Shown here: piece by piece, positions 4,429 through 5,607 of the stretch
How positions within the stretch are numbered: the stretch's first letter is position 1
How the letters are laid out: each line of letters starts with the position of its first letter
Source of the DNA: Deinococcales bacterium
Lineage (GTDB): Bacteria; Deinococcota; Deinococci; Deinococcales; Deinococcaceae
Reading direction: 5' to 3'
Assembly: GCA_014378225.1 (NCBI GenBank)
Contig: JACMOA010000189.1
Location: 1 to 5,607 of the forward strand
Length of the DNA stretch: 5,607 nucleotides
The notes under the pieces: model-generated
Told to the model about the DNA's origin: nothing
Databases searched by the model: none
The model's input: only the letters and a program-made list of their open reading frames with translations
Translations under genes and position numbers: made by a program

Positions 4429-5607
4429 ATGAACTACACCCCCCACACCCCAGAAGACATCAGCCACGCCCTGAGCGTCATCGGCGTCTCGAGCGTACAG
4501 GACCTATTCCAAGACATTCCCGCCTCGCTCGAGAATCCTCCCATCCAGCTTCCGCCCCCTCTGGACGAGTTTGAACTGCTCGAGCATATGCGCGGTCTGG
4601 CGGCCAAGAACGTGAACGCTGGCTCGAGCTTTCTGGGTGGCGGAGCGCGAACCCACTTCATTCCCAGCGTGGTGGAAAGTCTGACCTTTCAAAGTGAGTT
4701 TGTAACCGCCTACACCCCGTATCAGGCCGAGGTCGCCCAGGGCGAGCTTCAGGCGCTGTTCGAATATCAGAGTATGCTCTGCGAACTGACCGGGCTGGAC
4801 GTGTCCAACTCGAGCCTGTACGACGGCGCAACCGCCGTGGCCGAAGCTGCACTGCTGGCCCTGCGACAGACTGGCCGCAACAAGGTTTTGGTGTCAAAGG
4901 GAGTTCACCCGGAGTACCGCGAAACCCTGCACACCTTCCTCGAGTGCATCGGAGCTTCATGGGATGAGTTGCCGATTGAGGGCGCTTTGACGACGGTTCC
5001 GCTCGAGGGCGAGAAGGATTTTTCCACCCTCGAGCAGTATGGAGCGGTCATCGTCCAAAACCCCAACTTCCTGGGTTCGCTCGAGGATATGCAGAAACTC
5101 TCGGATTGGGCGCACTCGAGTGGGGCGCTGTTCATCAGCGTGGTGGACCCGCTCAGTCTGGCGGTGCTCAAATCTCCCGGTGAATACGGCGCAGATATTG
5201 CCGTAGGCGATGGGCAAGTGATTGGCAACAGTCCCAACTTCGGCGGCCCTGCTTACGGCTTTATCACCGTGAAAGAGAACCTGATGCGCCAGTTGCCGGG
5301 GCGCATTGTGGGCGCAACGAAGGATGTAGACGGGCGGCGCGGGTTCGTGCTGACCTTACAGGCCAGAGAGCAACATATCAGACGCGCCAAAGCCAAGTCT
5401 AATATCTGCTCGAACCACGCGCTGATGGCGCTCGAGAGTGCTATTTATCTCTCGAGTGTGGGTCCACAAGGCTTGAAAGAGGTGGCGTTAGTTTCGGCGC
5501 TACGCGCCCGTCAGCTTCGGGAAAAACTCGAGGAAATGGGTTTTGAAAGCGTCACACCCGCCCAGTTTTTTGTAGAATTTGCCGTCAAACTGCCCAGAAG
5601 TGCCGAA
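4429..5607 (+). CDS. gcvPA: Glycine decarboxylase subunit 1, 3' truncated
   Basis: This is the N-terminal-half (P1) subunit of the pyridoxal-phosphate glycine decarboxylase, which releases CO2 from glycine and passes the aminomethyl group to GcvH. The frame is open for 393 codons to the window edge with no stop. Family members run about 440-450, so some 50 residues are missing, and the boundary is a window cut, not a mutation. Recognisable blocks are MNYTPHTPEDI (1-11), GGGARTHFIP (70-79), AYTPYQAEVAQGELQALFEY (94-113), YDGATA (131-136), VIVQNPNFLGSLEDM (207-221), GDGQ (260-263), RQLPGR (287-292) and RRAKAKSN (318-325). The PLP-bearing lysine belongs to the partner subunit GcvPB, expected next downstream. 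The start is fixed by homology: no in-frame alternative exists upstream. Unusually, no ribosome-binding site is present and the leader is C-rich. Thirteen CTCGAG sites lie inside, 8 as Leu-Glu and 5 as Ser-Ser. Confidence 0.95.
   Translation, partial: MNYTPHTPEDISHALSVIGVSSVQDLFQDIPASLENPPIQLPPPLDEFELLEHMRGLAAKNVNAGSSFLGGGARTHFIPSVVESLTFQSEFVTAYTPYQAEVAQGELQALFEYQSMLCELTGLDVSNSSLYDGATAVAEAALLALRQTGRNKVLVSKGVHPEYRETLHTFLECIGASWDELPIEGALTTVPLEGEKDFSTLEQYGAVIVQNPNFLGSLEDMQKLSDWAHSSGALFISVVDPLSLAVLKSPGEYGADIAVGDGQVIGNSPNFGGPAYGFITVKENLMRQLPGRIVGATKDVDGRRGFVLTLQAREQHIRRAKAKSNICSNHALMALESAIYLSSVGPQGLKEVALVSALRARQLREKLEEMGFESVTPAQFFVEFAVKLPRSAE

Larger units (their letters stand above)
555..5532. 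repeat. Highly iterated palindrome CTCGAG (53 copies)
   Basis: Copies start at 555, 738, 808, 864, 898, 1119, 1295, 1367, 1593, 2033, 2083, 2146, 2248, 2301, 2365, 2404, 2641, 2664, 2683, 2710, 2838, 2902, 2984, 3118, 3238, 3349, 3400, 3454, 3517, 3556, 3624, 3676, 3717, 3758, 4006, 4085, 4103, 4180, 4271, 4411, 4488, 4528, 4579, 4623, 4809, 4939, 5002, 5029, 5080, 5115, 5431, 5451 and 5527. Nine are intergenic and 44 lie in genes of both orientations. A base 5' G is present in 26 and a 3' C in 25, so the extended preference is GCTCGAGC. Copies do not share longer flanks, so this is not a dispersed mobile repeat. The counts were made by eye and could be off by one or two. Confidence 0.95.

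Noticed and set aside
555..5532. CTCGAG excess as a codon-usage artefact
   Set aside because: Copies appear in three coding frames, in genes of both strands and in nine intergenic positions. Codon bias alone cannot account for that.
555..5532. CTCGAG copies as CRISPR repeats or a dispersed mobile repeat
   Set aside because: Spacing is irregular (from 19 to over 400 bases) and similarity does not extend past one flanking base on each side.
4429..5607. Possible truncation of gcvPA by mutation
   Set aside because: The frame stays open to the last base and all expected motifs are in order. The missing end is due to the window edge.

Overview
The window looks like a chromosomal fragment from a member of the Deinococcota, closest in feel to the Thermaceae. 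The evidence is the GcvT and GcvPA wording, which matches what I recall of Thermus proteins, a glycine decarboxylase of the split GcvPA type, a YfiT/BstA-type DinB protein (bacillithiol metabolism is known in this phylum), and several start codons with a -10-like hexamer a few bases upstream, as in leaderless genes. By eye the base composition is only slightly above half G+C, low for Thermus. Genus-level placement is inference.

Layout. 1-199 is gene-free and holds hairpins, including a symmetrical array of heptamers. 200-799 (-) is a secreted protein of unknown function. 905-1423 (-) is a DinB/YfiT-like putative metal-dependent transferase. 1543-2019 (+) is a small outer-membrane beta-barrel-like protein closed by a clear intrinsic terminator. 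2074-2544 (-) is an Lrp/AsnC regulator. It is divergent from a glycine-cleavage cluster: gcvT (2701-3798), gcvH (3857-4237) and a gcvPA that runs off the right edge (4429-5607). The other glycine decarboxylase subunit, gcvPB, would be expected just outside the window.

How the genes work together. GcvPA (with GcvPB) decarboxylates glycine and passes the aminomethyl group to the lipoyl arm of GcvH. GcvT then releases ammonia and loads the one-carbon unit onto tetrahydrofolate. The Lrp-family gene, transcribed away from gcvT across 156 bases that carry two copies of the palindrome CAAATTTG, is the obvious candidate regulator. The three leftward or outer-membrane genes have no evident functional link to this cluster.

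The standout feature is not a gene. The 6-base palindrome CTCGAG occurs 53 times in 5607 bases (about one per 106 bases), against roughly 1.4 expected from equal base frequencies. It occurs in all three codon frames, on both sides of gene boundaries, and in intergenic DNA, and it shows a symmetrical flank preference (G before, C after). This is a highly iterated palindrome comparable in kind to cyanobacterial HIP1 (GCGATCGC). A second unnamed structure is a 134-base interval between gcvH and gcvPA, bounded by inverted arrays of the heptamer NGANAAC and followed by a G-quadruplex-capable, C-rich leader directly before a gcvPA start that lacks a Shine-Dalgarno sequence.
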